Counted from the first letter of the stretch, positions 7,910 through 16,405 are shown. The stretch is 27,628 bases of DNA from an uncultured Sphingopyxis sp. (GCA_937957805.1 CALFXW010000236.1:1-27628), one strand, 5' to 3'. The notes: generated by a model from the sequence alone, not told the origin. Made by a program: numbers and translations.

Positions 7910-9355
7910 TTATTCCAACGGGCGGGAGAATGTGACGGCATGATTGTCCCCGCCGCCTTCGCGGTCAAGCGCGCGCAAGGTGAAGTGGAAATCTTCGCTA
8001 TGTCCATTGCCATATGGGGCGGCGACAAAGACGGTGACGCGCGCGACACTGTCCGCCGGCACCGTCACGTCAATGGCGCGTTCAGGGCCATGTTCGCTGC
8101 TTTCGCCCTGCCACATATGGCCGCCCGCCAGCCCCTCCATCGCCACGCGCATCTGGCGCGGGCGGCTTTCCATGTTGGAAATATTGATGGAATATGCGTT
8201 GCGAATATCGCCCGCCGACAATTGGACAAAGCGCGGGTTGCGTTCCTGCGCTGCCGAAATATCCACGCGTGTGCGATTGCCCAGCGTGAACAAGAGGCCG
8301 AGTCCAATCGCCGACCACAGCCCCAAATAGATTAAGGTGCGCGCCCGAAATATGGTTTTGAGCAACGGCGCGGGCTTACCCCCCGCCTGCTCCACCTTTG
8401 CATCGGCGAGCGTCGCATAATCAATCAACCCGCGCGGACGGCCAACCTGTGCCATCACCGCATCGCAGGCATCGATGCACAGCGCGCAGGTGATACAGCC
8501 GACCTGTGCCCCATCGCGAATGTCGATACCCGTCGGGCAAACCGCGACACATTGGTCGCAATCAATACAATCGCCGAATTTGTCCGGCTCCGCCCGCGCT
8601 GCCTTGACGCTGCCGCGCGGTTCGCCGCGCATATCCTTATAGGTGACGATCAGCGATTTTTCATCAAGCATCGCGGTCTGGATGCGCGGCCATGGGCACA
8701 TATAAATGCACACTTGTTCGCGCATGAACCCACCAAAGACAAAGGTGGTGAGCGTCAAAACCAGAATCGCGCTATAGGCAACCGGCGCGGCGCTGCCGTT
8801 AAATAATTGTCCGGCCAACTGCGGCGCATCGGCGAAATAGAAAACCCACGCGCCGCCCGTCGCCAGCGAAATCAGCAGCCATATCGCCCATTTGACGAGG
8901 CGGCGGGCGATTTTGCCCGGCCCCCATGGCGCAGCGTGCAGGCGAAATTGGGCGTTGCGATCCCCATCAACCAACCGGTCAATCAACTGGAATAAATCGG
9001 TCCACACCGTCTGCGGACAGGCGTAGCCGCACCATGCCCGCCCAACCGCACTGGTCAGCAGGAACAGGCCGATCCCCGCCATGATCAACAGTCCTGCGAC
9101 ATAATAAAATTCGTGCGGCCAAATTTCGATACCGAACATATAGAAACGACGGTGCGCCAGATCGACGAGCACGGCCTGTGTCGGCGCATAGGGGCCACGG
9201 TCCCAGCGCAACCACGGCGTCACATAGTAAATGGTCAGCGTCACCGCCATAATCGCCCATTTCAGGCGACGAAAATTGCCGCTCACCGCTTTGGGAAAGA
9301 CCGGTTCGCGCTTGGCATAGAGCGAAAAGCCCTTTGCGGGGGCGGGCGCTGTCAT
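7910..9355 (-). CDS. ccoG: Cytochrome c oxidase accessory protein CcoG (membrane-bound dicluster ferredoxin)
   Basis: This 481-residue protein is of the CcoG/FixG/RdxA family, a copper-reducing membrane ferredoxin needed for cbb3 assembly. The N-terminal half has several transmembrane helices and the conserved CGYACPQTVWTDLF motif (C109, C113). Two 4Fe-4S binding motifs follow: C263-x2-C266-x2-C269-x3-C273 and C287-x2-C290-x2-C293-x3-C297. The C-terminal part is a periplasmic immunoglobulin-like domain, as usual for the family. A strong ribosome site (AGGAGG) lies 5 bases before the ATG at 9355. The 50-bp gap to ccoP contains a hairpin, so ccoGHIS may be separated from ccoNOQP at the RNA level. 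Confidence 0.95.
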   Translation of the reverse strand: MTAPAPAKGFSLYAKREPVFPKAVSGNFRRLKWAIMAVTLTIYYVTPWLRWDRGPYAPTQAVLVDLAHRRFYMFGIEIWPHEFYYVAGLLIMAGIGLFLLTSAVGRAWCGYACPQTVWTDLFQLIDRLVDGDRNAQFRLHAAPWGPGKIARRLVKWAIWLLISLATGGAWVFYFADAPQLAGQLFNGSAAPVAYSAILVLTLTTFVFGGFMREQVCIYMCPWPRIQTAMLDEKSLIVTYKDMRGEPRGSVKAARAEPDKFGDCIDCDQCVAVCPTGIDIRDGAQVGCITCALCIDACDAVMAQVGRPRGLIDYATLADAKVEQAGGKPAPLLKTIFRARTLIYLGLWSAIGLGLLFTLGNRTRVDISAAQERNPRFVQLSAGDIRNAYSINISNMESRPRQMRVAMEGLAGGHMWQGESSEHGPERAIDVTVPADSVARVTVFVAAPYGNGHSEDFHFTLRALDREGGGDNHAVTFSRPLE

Positions 9356-9373
9356 TTTCTCCTCCTATGTTCT

Positions 9374-9392
9374 ATCCGACGCATCGTCGGAT
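9374..9392 (-). other. Intercistronic hairpin between ccoP and ccoG
   Basis: ATCCGAC and GTCGGAT form a perfect 7-bp stem with a 5-base loop in the ccoP-ccoG gap. No U-run follows, so it is not a classical terminator. A role in RNA processing or protection of the upstream ccoNOQP message is an inference. Confidence 0.45.
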
Positions 9393-9405
9393 CAGAAACA
9401 TGTCT

Positions 9406-10377
9406 TTATGGCGTTGCGGGCACCGTCGGGGCAGCAGGCTGCGCGCCTGTCTCTGACGGTGCTGGGGCCGCTTCACCGCCGCCCAGACTATGGACATAGG
9501 CGGTCAGCATATTGATCGTCACCGGGTCGAGCCGCCCGCCCCATGCGGGCATAACCGCGCGGCGAGCATTGGCAACGCTGGTGGTCAGGGTCGCGCGGTC
9601 GCCGCCATAGAGCCAGATACGGTCGGTCAGGCGCGGCGCACCGACAGAGCGCATCCCCTCCCCCGTCGGGCCATGGCAAACGGCGCAATTTTCGGCAAAA
9701 ATCACCGCGCCGCGTGCGGATGCGGCGCTGGCGCGTTCCTGCCCCGAAATGACGCGGACGTGGCTCACCACATCATCAATCTGCTGCCCGGTTAAAATGC
9801 CGTCGCGGCCAAAAGCGGGCATCAGCGACATGCGCGTTTGCGGGTGGTCGGGGTTGCGGATGCCGTTGGTGATGGTGAAGTGGATGGCGTTCATATCCCC
9901 GCCCCACAGCCAGTCATCGTCGCGCAAATTGGCATAACCCGGCGAACCCGTCGCCCCCGAACCATGGCATTGGACGCAATTGGCGCGAAACGCCGCCGCC
10001 CCGCCCGCAATCGCAAATTGCATCAATTCGCGGTTGGCGGGCAGCGCATTGAGATCGACCGCCGCCAGCGCGCGCACCATTGGCGCGCGGCGCGCCGCCT
10101 CTGCATCCATTTCGGCAGAAAGCTGCCCACGGCTGGTCCAGCCCAAAGTCCCGCTGGTCGCGCTGTTCAGCATCGGCCACGCAGGATAAAGGATGACATA
10201 GACGACGCCCCAGACGATGGAGATATAGAGCGCCCACAGCCACCAGCGCGGCAGCGGGGTGTTGAGTTCCTCTATCCCGTCCCATTCATGGCCGACAAAA
10301 TCGGTGCCGGTCACTTCATCGCGCCGGTTGGCCTGTTGCACGCTGCGTTTGCGCGCCGATGCTGGCGGCTTAGCCAT
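9406..10377 (-). CDS. ccoP: cbb3-type cytochrome c oxidase dihaem subunit III (CcoP)
   Basis: This 323-residue dihaem cytochrome c passes electrons to the cbb3 catalytic core. A transmembrane helix lies at about residues 45-64, preceded by the N-terminal motif HEWDGIEELNTPLPRWW that is typical of CcoP. Two haem-binding sites follow: CVQCH (C134, C137, H138) and CAVCH (C231, C234, H235). MPAFG (M186) and MPAWGG supply the probable methionine ligands. The proline/alanine-rich tail is not conserved. I chose the ATG at 10377 (MAKPPASARK), which overlaps the ccoQ stop by 8 bp and follows GATGAGG. An earlier in-frame ATG at 10395 would add six residues and lie further inside ccoQ. Confidence 0.95.
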   Translation of the reverse strand: MAKPPASARKRSVQQANRRDEVTGTDFVGHEWDGIEELNTPLPRWWLWALYISIVWGVVYVILYPAWPMLNSATSGTLGWTSRGQLSAEMDAEAARRAPMVRALAAVDLNALPANRELMQFAIAGGAAAFRANCVQCHGSGATGSPGYANLRDDDWLWGGDMNAIHFTITNGIRNPDHPQTRMSLMPAFGRDGILTGQQIDDVVSHVRVISGQERASAASARGAVIFAENCAVCHGPTGEGMRSVGAPRLTDRIWLYGGDRATLTTSVANARRAVMPAWGGRLDPVTINMLTAYVHSLGGGEAAPAPSETGAQPAAPTVPATP

Positions 10378-10543
10378 CAACCTCATCCTCATCAAAAATG
10401 CTCATCGCGGCGCGATGCTGTTTTTCCTTCATCCCCGGCCGGAAAACCCAGCCGATAAAGCCGACGAACATCACCAACATCGCCAGCAACCCCCAAGAGT
10501 CCGCAAAATGGCGTAGCGCGTCATAGAGGCTATGGTCGCTCAT
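10370..10543 (-). CDS. ccoQ: cbb3-type cytochrome c oxidase subunit CcoQ
   Basis: This is a 57-residue single-helix membrane protein between ccoO and ccoP, the usual place of ccoQ. The sequence starts MSDHSLYDALRHFADSWGLL, has one transmembrane helix (about residues 17-34), then FRPGMKEKQH and an acidic tail. FRPG and the charged segment after the helix are typical of CcoQ/FixQ. Its ATG overlaps the ccoO stop by 4 bases, and its end overlaps the ccoP start by 8 bases. CcoQ helps stabilise the assembled oxidase. Confidence 0.92.
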   Translation of the reverse strand: MSDHSLYDALRHFADSWGLLAMLVMFVGFIGWVFRPGMKEKQHRAAMSIFDEDEVDG

Positions 10544-11310
10544 TGGCTGAGTTCCTCCGCCCGGACGCGATTGAAATCGACCAAGGTGCCCAGCATCTGG
10601 AGGTAGGCGACCAGCGCATCCATTTCGGTGGTCTGGTCAGGGTTGCCGTCAAAATCGCGCACCTGCGCGCGCGGGTAACGGCGCTGCAAATCGGCAGGGT
10701 TGGTGTTGGGGTCAGCCTGCGCCAGCAGATCTTCGTTCGCCTTGTCGATGTCGCTTTGGGTGTAGGGGACGCCTTCACGCGTCAGCGCGCGCAGATGCGC
10801 CGTCATGTCCGGCCCGGCAACATCCCTCTCGCGCAGGAAAGCATAGGTTGGCATTACCGATTCAGGCACCACCGAACGCGGATCGACGAGGTGCTGGACA
10901 TGCCATTCGTCCGAATAACGATTGCCCACCCGCGCCAGATCCGGCCCGGTGCGCTTGCTGCCCCATTGAAAGGGGTGATCATACATGGATTCAGCCGCCA
11001 GACTATAATGGCCATAGCGTTCCACCTCATCCCGAAAGGGGCGGATCATCTGGCTGTGGCAGGTGTAGCAGCCTTCACGGATATAAATGTCGCGACCAGC
11101 GAGTTCGAGCGGGGTGTAAGGGCGCACCCCCTCCACCCGTTCAATCGTCCGGTCGATCCAGAACAGGGGTGCGATTTCAACCGCGCCGCCAATCGCCACC
11201 GCGATAAAGGCAAGAACGGACAACAGCCCGATATTCCGTTCAATCCGCCCATGGTTATACCATGGGGCCTTCGCCTGTGCGCCCTCGGCGCCGTCGGTTT
11301 CGCTGGTCAT
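10540..11310 (-). CDS. ccoO: cbb3-type cytochrome c oxidase monohaem subunit II (CcoO)
   Basis: This 256-residue monohaem cytochrome c is anchored by an N-terminal transmembrane helix (about residues 26-50). The haem site is REGCYTCHSQMIRPF (C81, C84, H85), and the segment RYGHYSLAAESMYDHPFQWGSKRTGPDLARVG is typical of CcoO/FixO. I chose the ATG at 11310 (MTSETDGAEG), 4 bp after the ccoN stop. The ribosome site AAGGAAG lies within the last codons of ccoN. The frame is open 14 codons further upstream into ccoN, but that extension has no better start. Its end overlaps ccoQ by 4 bases. Confidence 0.95.
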   Translation of the reverse strand: MTSETDGAEGAQAKAPWYNHGRIERNIGLLSVLAFIAVAIGGAVEIAPLFWIDRTIERVEGVRPYTPLELAGRDIYIREGCYTCHSQMIRPFRDEVERYGHYSLAAESMYDHPFQWGSKRTGPDLARVGNRYSDEWHVQHLVDPRSVVPESVMPTYAFLRERDVAGPDMTAHLRALTREGVPYTQSDIDKANEDLLAQADPNTNPADLQRRYPRAQVRDFDGNPDQTTEMDALVAYLQMLGTLVDFNRVRAEELSQ

Positions 11311-11314
11311 GGCG

Positions 11315-12964
11315 TCATACTTCCTTAGGGAGCGGGCGGTCCGCTGCGGCATTATGGGGGGTCTCGCTCATCGGTGCTTCGTCGCGCACCTGGCCCTTGA
11401 TCGTCATCCAGACATTATAGACGAGGATGAAAAAGCCGGTGAGGTACATGCCGCCGCCCAGCGCGCGCAGCACATACATGGGGTGCATGGCAGCGACGGT
11501 TTCGGCAAAACTATAGACGAGGTAACCGTCCGCCCCATATTCGCGCCACATCAGCCCCTGCATGATGCCCGCGACCCACATGGCAGCGGCGTAGAAAACA
11601 ATCCCCAGCGTCGCCAACCAGAAATGCCAATTGACCATCCGCAGCGAATATAGCCGTTGCCGTCCCCACAGGCGCGGGGCAAGGTAATAGATGGCGGCAA
11701 AGCTGATCATCCCGTTCCAGCCCAGCGCGCCTGCATGGACATGGCCGATCGTCCAGTCGGTATAGTGCGACAGGCTGTTGACCGCCTTTATCGACAGCAT
11801 CGGCCCTTCGAACGTCGCCATGCCGTAAAAGGCCATGGCAATCACCATCATGCGAATGATCGGGTCGGTGCGTATTTTGTCCCACGCGCCGTTCAACGTC
11901 ATCAGACCGTTGATCATGCCGCCCCAGCTTGGCATCCACAAGATGATCGAAAAGACCATGCCCAAAGTCTGCGCCCAGTCGGGCAGCGCGGTGTAATGGA
12001 GGTGGTGCGGCCCCGCCCAGATATAGATGAAAATCAGCGACCAGAAATGGATGATCGACAATCGATAGCTGTAAACCGGCCGCTGCGCCTGTTTGGGGAC
12101 GAAATAATACATCATCGCCAAAAATGGCGTGGTCAGGAAAAATGCGACGGCATTATGCCCATACCACCATTGGGTCAGCGCATCCTGCACGCCTGCAAAC
12201 AGGCTGTAGCTTTTGGAACCGAAAATGCTGACCGGGATCGCCAGATTATTGACGATATGCAGCATCGCAATCGTCAGGATGAACGACAGATAGAACCAGT
12301 TGGCGACATAGATATGCGGTTCGCGCCGCCGCATAATCGTGCCGACAAACACCGCCAGATATGCAACCCAGACGATGGTCAGCCAGATATCGACATACCA
12401 TTCGGGTTCGGCATATTCGCGGCTCTGGGTGATGCCCATCAAATAACCGCTCGCCGCCAGCACCAGAAACAGCTGATAACCCCAGAACACAAAGCGGGCG
12501 AGGCTGGGAAAGGCCAGTCGCGCACGGCAGGTGCGCTGCACGACATAGAGGCTGGAGGCGATCAAAATATTGCCGCCAAAGGCGAAAATCACCCCCGATG
12601 TGTGGAGCGGGCGTAACCGGCCAAAACTCGTATATTCAATACCCAGGTTGAGCACCGGAAAGGCGAGTTGCAACGCAATGAACAGCCCCGCCGCCAGCCC
12701 GGCGACGCCCCAAATGACCGTCGCCAGCACGCCCCAGCGCACCGGATCATCATCATAAAGCGATGCATCGCTGACCGGCAAAATCCCCTTGGCAATATCG
12801 GCATAGTCGGTGCGGGTCAGCGTCCATGCCATGGCCAGCGTCGCGGCAGCCGCAACAATCACCATATGGACGGCAAAGCCCCAATCGGCCGCATTCATCG
12901 CCGCCAATAACGCCACCATCGCGGCGACGATGAAGATACCTGCCCGGTTCAAAACCCCGTTCAT
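11315..12964 (-). CDS. ccoN: cbb3-type cytochrome c oxidase catalytic subunit I (CcoN)
   Basis: This 549-residue polytopic haem-copper oxidase subunit reduces oxygen at high affinity. Seen in the sequence: a haem b ligand in RPLHTSGVIFAFGGN (H121); the CuB ligands H270 (WWYGHNAV), H320 and H321 (IWAGPHHLHY); the tyrosine Y314 that is cross-linked to a histidine in this family; and H408/H410 in GHVHAGALGWNG as the haem b3 and b ligands. Spacings between these residues match the P. stutzeri enzyme as I remember it. An extra N-terminal pair of hydrophobic helices (residues 8-48) precedes the core. The ATG follows GAGGAAA. An FNR-type box lies 85 bp upstream, so expression is probably switched on at low oxygen. 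Confidence 0.97.
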   Translation of the reverse strand: MNGVLNRAGIFIVAAMVALLAAMNAADWGFAVHMVIVAAAATLAMAWTLTRTDYADIAKGILPVSDASLYDDDPVRWGVLATVIWGVAGLAAGLFIALQLAFPVLNLGIEYTSFGRLRPLHTSGVIFAFGGNILIASSLYVVQRTCRARLAFPSLARFVFWGYQLFLVLAASGYLMGITQSREYAEPEWYVDIWLTIVWVAYLAVFVGTIMRRREPHIYVANWFYLSFILTIAMLHIVNNLAIPVSIFGSKSYSLFAGVQDALTQWWYGHNAVAFFLTTPFLAMMYYFVPKQAQRPVYSYRLSIIHFWSLIFIYIWAGPHHLHYTALPDWAQTLGMVFSIILWMPSWGGMINGLMTLNGAWDKIRTDPIIRMMVIAMAFYGMATFEGPMLSIKAVNSLSHYTDWTIGHVHAGALGWNGMISFAAIYYLAPRLWGRQRLYSLRMVNWHFWLATLGIVFYAAAMWVAGIMQGLMWREYGADGYLVYSFAETVAAMHPMYVLRALGGGMYLTGFFILVYNVWMTIKGQVRDEAPMSETPHNAAADRPLPKEV

Positions 12965-13048
12965 GCCCGAATTTCCTCAACATCTTGTCCGAAACCTGCG
13001 CTTCGGATGCTATTACCCCGGCCCTGAAGCCCTTGCTGCACCGCAACA

Positions 13049-13062
13049 TTGATCCAGATCAA
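13049..13062 (-). promoter_or_regulatory. FNR box upstream of ccoN
   Basis: TTGATCCAGATCAA is a perfect FNR consensus palindrome (TTGAT-N4-ATCAA) in the hemN-ccoN gap. Its centre is 91 bp before the ccoN start. A TAATAG sequence (13010-13015, minus strand) is a possible -10 but would place the box near -51. hemN ends at 13076, so the target is ccoN. Confidence 0.85.
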
Positions 13063-13075
13063 ATTGGGGCTCCCC

Positions 13076-14407
13076 CTATACCGCCTGGCTAAATTGTCGG
13101 GCGCTTGCACGCCGATGCCGATCGAACAGCACCGCCATGCTGCGCGCATAGGGGGCGCTGTCGCGCGTGGGAGAGAGCATCGCCCCGTCGAGCCGCGCGA
13201 CGGCGCGTTCGACAAAGGCAGTTAGACCATCCACTGCGGCCTGCCATCCGTCAAGCCGCGAAAGGTCAGTTGGGCGCAGGCACAAAATATCTTCGATAAT
13301 TTTGGCGCGGATTGCATCATCCGCGTCGCGCCGCACCCCGCGCGTGCTGGCCAATTGGCCGCCGGTCACCCGCATCCGGTACCGCCCGGCATTTTTTTCA
13401 TTTTGCAGCAAAATATCAGGAAAAACGCTGATCGCGCTCGCCCCGACGCCGATCAGCACATCGGCGCTATCGTCCGTAAAGCCCTGAAAATTGCGGCGCA
13501 ATTGGCCGCTTTGGGCCGCCTTGGCCAGCGGATCATGCGGCAGTGCAAAATGGTCAAAACCGACCTCGATATAGCCTGCGGCCAGCAAAAATGCGCTGCC
13601 CATTGCGGCCATTTCAAAGCGCAATGCTGCATCGGGCAGGTCACTTGCATCAATCCGGCGCTGACGGGCAAACATGTCGGGCACATGGGCATAGCCGAAC
13701 AAAGCGATACGTTCGGGCCGCATCTGGGATGCTGCGTCGAGCGTTTCGATCAGATCACCCGTCGTCTGCCCCGGCAGACCATACATCAGGTCAAAATTGA
13801 TGGAGGGGATGGCGGCGGCGCGCAGCATCTCCACCCCCTGTTCGATGGTGGCGCGCGGCTGCACCCGCCCGATACGTTGCTGCACATGGTCGGCCAGCGT
13901 CTGCACGCCAAAACTGACCTGCGCGACGCCAATGCTGCCCAGCATCCCTGCCCAATGGCTGGTAAATCCACGCGGGTCGAGTTCGACCGAAATATGCGGC
14001 AATATGCTGCCAAAGGCGGTGACTATCCGGTCGAGCAGCCGCACAAAGGCGAGTGGGGTGATGGCATTGGGACTGCCGCCGCCAAAGCTGATCCGCGACA
14101 GATCGCGCGGCGCACCACCCGCCCCCAGACGCGCCGCCACCAGTTCCAGCTCGGCATCAAGCGCGGTCAAATAGGCGTTGAGGCGGCTTGTCCGTCCGGC
14201 AGCCCCGGTGTTGCAGCCGCAATACCAGCAGATTTTCTCGCAATAGGGGATATGGATATATAGCGATGCGGGCGATTGCACCTTGGCCAGCGCGGCCACG
14301 CCATCGGCATCGCCAAAGCCGTCCTGAAATTCGGCAGCGGTGGGGTAGCTGGTGTAGCGCGGCACCGGCACCGCCAAAAGCTCAGGAAAATAGGGCCACA
14401 TGCCCAT
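13076..14407 (-). CDS. hemN: Oxygen-independent coproporphyrinogen III oxidase (radical SAM)
   Basis: This 443-residue radical SAM enzyme converts coproporphyrinogen III to protoporphyrinogen IX without oxygen and so supplies haem when oxygen is low. Seen in the sequence: PRYTSYPTAAEF (about residues 16-27), and the cluster motif YCEKICWYCGCN with C56, C60, C63 and C65 in HemN spacing. It also has FGGGSPNAI, LDPRGF, QVSFGVQTL and NFDLMYGLPGQT. The C-terminal HemN domain is present. The start is either ATG 14407 (after AGAAAG) or ATG 14401; both give the full family length. It lies between fnr and ccoN on the same strand, with an FNR-type box only 30 bp before the ATG. Confidence 0.95.
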   Translation of the reverse strand: MGMWPYFPELLAVPVPRYTSYPTAAEFQDGFGDADGVAALAKVQSPASLYIHIPYCEKICWYCGCNTGAAGRTSRLNAYLTALDAELELVAARLGAGGAPRDLSRISFGGGSPNAITPLAFVRLLDRIVTAFGSILPHISVELDPRGFTSHWAGMLGSIGVAQVSFGVQTLADHVQQRIGRVQPRATIEQGVEMLRAAAIPSINFDLMYGLPGQTTGDLIETLDAASQMRPERIALFGYAHVPDMFARQRRIDASDLPDAALRFEMAAMGSAFLLAAGYIEVGFDHFALPHDPLAKAAQSGQLRRNFQGFTDDSADVLIGVGASAISVFPDILLQNEKNAGRYRMRVTGGQLASTRGVRRDADDAIRAKIIEDILCLRPTDLSRLDGWQAAVDGLTAFVERAVARLDGAMLSPTRDSAPYARSMAVLFDRHRRASARQFSQAV

Positions 14408-14436
14408 CTTTCTGGCGACGCACCCATTGCACGGCT

Positions 14437-14450
14437 TTGCGCTGGATCAA
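14437..14450 (-). promoter_or_regulatory. FNR-type box just upstream of hemN
   Basis: On the minus strand this reads TTGATCCAGCGCAA: one consensus half-site and one CGCAA half-site, as in the nnrS box. The centre is about 36 bp before the hemN ATG. A class II activator position (-41.5) would put the transcription start at about 14402, at the start codon itself, so the site either drives a nearly leaderless message or acts as a repressor site. Confidence 0.65.
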
Positions 14451-14507
14451 AAGTTGCGGCAAAATTGCGGCAGAAAAATGCCCTAGGGGTGGGCGCAGTC
14501 GCCAATC

Positions 14508-14585
14508 GTCCTTCCGGCGAAGGCGGGAATCCAGTCCGATTGCCCCCGTTCTTATCTCGACACGCTCGAACGAACGGGGCGGGGC
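14508..14585. repeat. Intergenic repeat-like palindromes between fnr and hemN
   Basis: The stretch contains CCTTCCGGCGAAGG with the following GCGGGAATCC, then a longer dyad whose arms are GCCCCCGTTC (14542-14551) and GAACGGGGC (14572-14580). Similar short palindromes are common between genes in sphingomonads, from memory. No U-run follows on either strand, so it does not look like a terminator. The rest of the 197-bp gap holds the hemN FNR box. Confidence 0.4.
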
Positions 14586-14604
14586 ATTACCACTCCCAAA
14601 TCTG

Positions 14605-15303
14605 TCAGCCCGCGCGGTGGTGCAATATATCGCGCTGCAAAATCGCCACTTCGCGCCGCGACGGCAGGTCGATCACCCCATCATTTTTGAGTTTGGTGAG
14701 CAGCCGGCTGACCGTTTCGATGGTGAGGCCCAAAATATCCGCAATCTGCTGACGGCCAAAGGGCAGTGTAAATCGGTCCAGCGGCCCCGCATCGGGCGTG
14801 CAACCATTTTGCACCAGCCGTTCGGACATTTCGAGCAGGAAGCTCGCCATTTTTTCCATCGCCGATTTGCGACCCAGCAACAACATCCAGTGGCGCGCCC
14901 GGTCGAGTTCGGTCAGCGTGCGTTGCAATAATTTATGTTCAAGCGCGGGATGTTCGCGGGCAAAGGCGTCAAAATCCCCCCGCGCAAAGACGCAAACGCG
15001 CGCTTCGGTCAGCGCGGTCACCGTTTGCTGCGCGCGCGCGCCAAATGGCCGGCCGATGAAATCAGCGGGATAGACGATGCCGACGATTTGTTCGCGCCCA
15101 TCCTCCGTCCCGGTGGACAATTTGAGCACGCCGTCGAGGACATTGGCGACGAGCGCTGAATCCTCCCCCTCCCACATCAGAGTTTGGCCAGCGCTGATCG
15201 TGCGGGTGCGCCCAATGCGGTTCAGCGCCACCAGTTCGTCGGTATCGAGCACCGAACAAATGGCGCGGTTGCGCACAACACAAGTGTCACAGGCGATGCT
15301 CAT
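14605..15303 (-). CDS. fnr: FNR/FnrL-type oxygen-sensing transcription regulator (Crp/Fnr family)
   Basis: This 232-residue Crp/Fnr regulator probably carries an oxygen-labile 4Fe-4S cluster. The N-terminal cysteines C5-x2-C8-x7-C16 have the spacing of the FnrL/FnrN branch, and C104 (ARVCVFARGDF) is the likely fourth ligand. A cyclic-nucleotide-binding-like beta-barrel follows, then a dimerisation helix and a C-terminal helix-turn-helix. In the latter, FGRQQIADILGLTIETVSRLL has the E-x2-S-R recognition residues that read TTGAT half-sites. It starts 20 bp after pyrD on the same strand and may be cotranscribed. FNR-type sites before hemN, ccoN and nnrS make these its likely targets. Confidence 0.93.
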   Translation of the reverse strand: MSIACDTCVVRNRAICSVLDTDELVALNRIGRTRTISAGQTLMWEGEDSALVANVLDGVLKLSTGTEDGREQIVGIVYPADFIGRPFGARAQQTVTALTEARVCVFARGDFDAFAREHPALEHKLLQRTLTELDRARHWMLLLGRKSAMEKMASFLLEMSERLVQNGCTPDAGPLDRFTLPFGRQQIADILGLTIETVSRLLTKLKNDGVIDLPSRREVAILQRDILHHRAG

Positions 15304-15322
15304 GCAATTTGCTCAAGCATGT

Positions 15323-16405
15323 TCAGCCGCGCTGGGCAAGCGCAGAAGGGGGCGGCGGGGCGATTTTGCTGCCCAATAACGCCTTTAGCGTGCTGATTTC
15401 ACTCGCGCGCAGCATCTGAGTCAGATCGGCGACGATTTTCGCGGCCAGCCACGGCCCCTCATACACCATGGCGCTATAAAGCTGCACGAGCGATGCGCCC
15501 GCCGCAATCCGCCGCCAGACATGATCGGCGCTTGAAATGCCGCCCGCCGCGATCAGCGCGATTTGCCCGTCGCTGGCGGCCGCAAAATTGAGCAGCTGCG
15601 CAAAGGCCAGCCCCTCCAACGGCGCACCCGACAGGCCGCCCGCTTCCCCGCCATGGGCAGAGGTCAGATGCGGGCGTGAAACGGTCGTATTGCCGATGAT
15701 GATGGCGTCCAGCCGATGGGTGATGGCGGCGGCGACCACTCCGTCGATCTGCGCGCCGTCTAGGTCGGGCGCGACTTTGAGGAAAATGGGGGTTCGGATG
15801 CCGCTGTCGGCCCGCGCTGCGGCCACCGCGCCGAGCAAATCGTCGAGCGCCGCGCCATCCTGCAACGCGCGCAGACCCGGCGTGTTGGGGGAGGAAATGT
15901 TGATGGTCAGCCAGTCGGCCATAGCGGCAAAACGCGCGACGCCGGTGACATAATCGGCGATACGGTCGGCTGCATCCTTATTCGCGCCGATGTTAATGCC
16001 AAAGGGGGTGCGGCGCGCGCGCGCAAAATGGGCGGCGATGCGCGGCGCAGCGGCGGCATGCCCGCCATTGTTGAACCCCATACGGTTGATGACCGCGCGG
16101 TCCCCAGTCAAGCGAAACAGGCGCGGGCGCGGGTTGCCCGATTGCGGCAAGGGGGTGAGCGTCCCCGCCTCTGCCCCCGCAAAACCAAAGCGCCCCATCG
16201 CATGGATCGCGCGCGCATCCTTGTCAAAACCGGCGGCGAGGCAGACGGGGTGGGCAAAATCCAGCCCCGCGAGCGACATGGCGAGCGCCGGGTCGGTGCG
16301 CGATGGCGCGGCGAGCGGCAGCATCGATAACGCATCAATCGTCCGCTTATGGGCAAATTCGGCGTCCATCGCGTGCATCATTCGGACAAAAAATCGCCCC
16401 ACCAT
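15323..16405 (-). CDS. pyrD: Dihydroorotate dehydrogenase, quinone-dependent (class 2)
   Basis: This 360-residue flavoenzyme oxidises dihydroorotate to orotate in pyrimidine synthesis and feeds electrons to the quinone pool. Class 2 is shown by the N-terminal membrane-associating helix region and by the catalytic serine motif NISSPNTPGLRALQ (about 168-181). FMN-site motifs are AAGFDKDA, GINIGANKD, FLKVAPDL, GNTT and AAGGISSADHVW. The start at 16405 is followed by further in-frame ATGs at codons 9, 10 and 13, so the exact N-terminus is uncertain. The C-terminal tail is proline-rich. fnr follows 20 bp downstream. Confidence 0.94.
   Translation of the reverse strand: MVGRFFVRMMHAMDAEFAHKRTIDALSMLPLAAPSRTDPALAMSLAGLDFAHPVCLAAGFDKDARAIHAMGRFGFAGAEAGTLTPLPQSGNPRPRLFRLTGDRAVINRMGFNNGGHAAAAPRIAAHFARARRTPFGINIGANKDAADRIADYVTGVARFAAMADWLTINISSPNTPGLRALQDGAALDDLLGAVAAARADSGIRTPIFLKVAPDLDGAQIDGVVAAAITHRLDAIIIGNTTVSRPHLTSAHGGEAGGLSGAPLEGLAFAQLLNFAAASDGQIALIAAGGISSADHVWRRIAAGASLVQLYSAMVYEGPWLAAKIVADLTQMLRASEISTLKALLGSKIAPPPPSALAQRG

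Noticed and set aside
13355..14263. Plus-strand open frame of 302 codons opposite hemN
   Set aside because: Antisense to a complete hemN with intact motifs, no recognisable domain.
14508..14585. Terminator after fnr
   Set aside because: The dyad is imperfect and no U-run follows on the minus strand.
15304..15322. FNR box in the pyrD-fnr gap (TTGAG/TTGCAT-like)
   Set aside because: Half-sites and spacing do not fit TTGAT-N4-ATCAA; autoregulation cannot be claimed.
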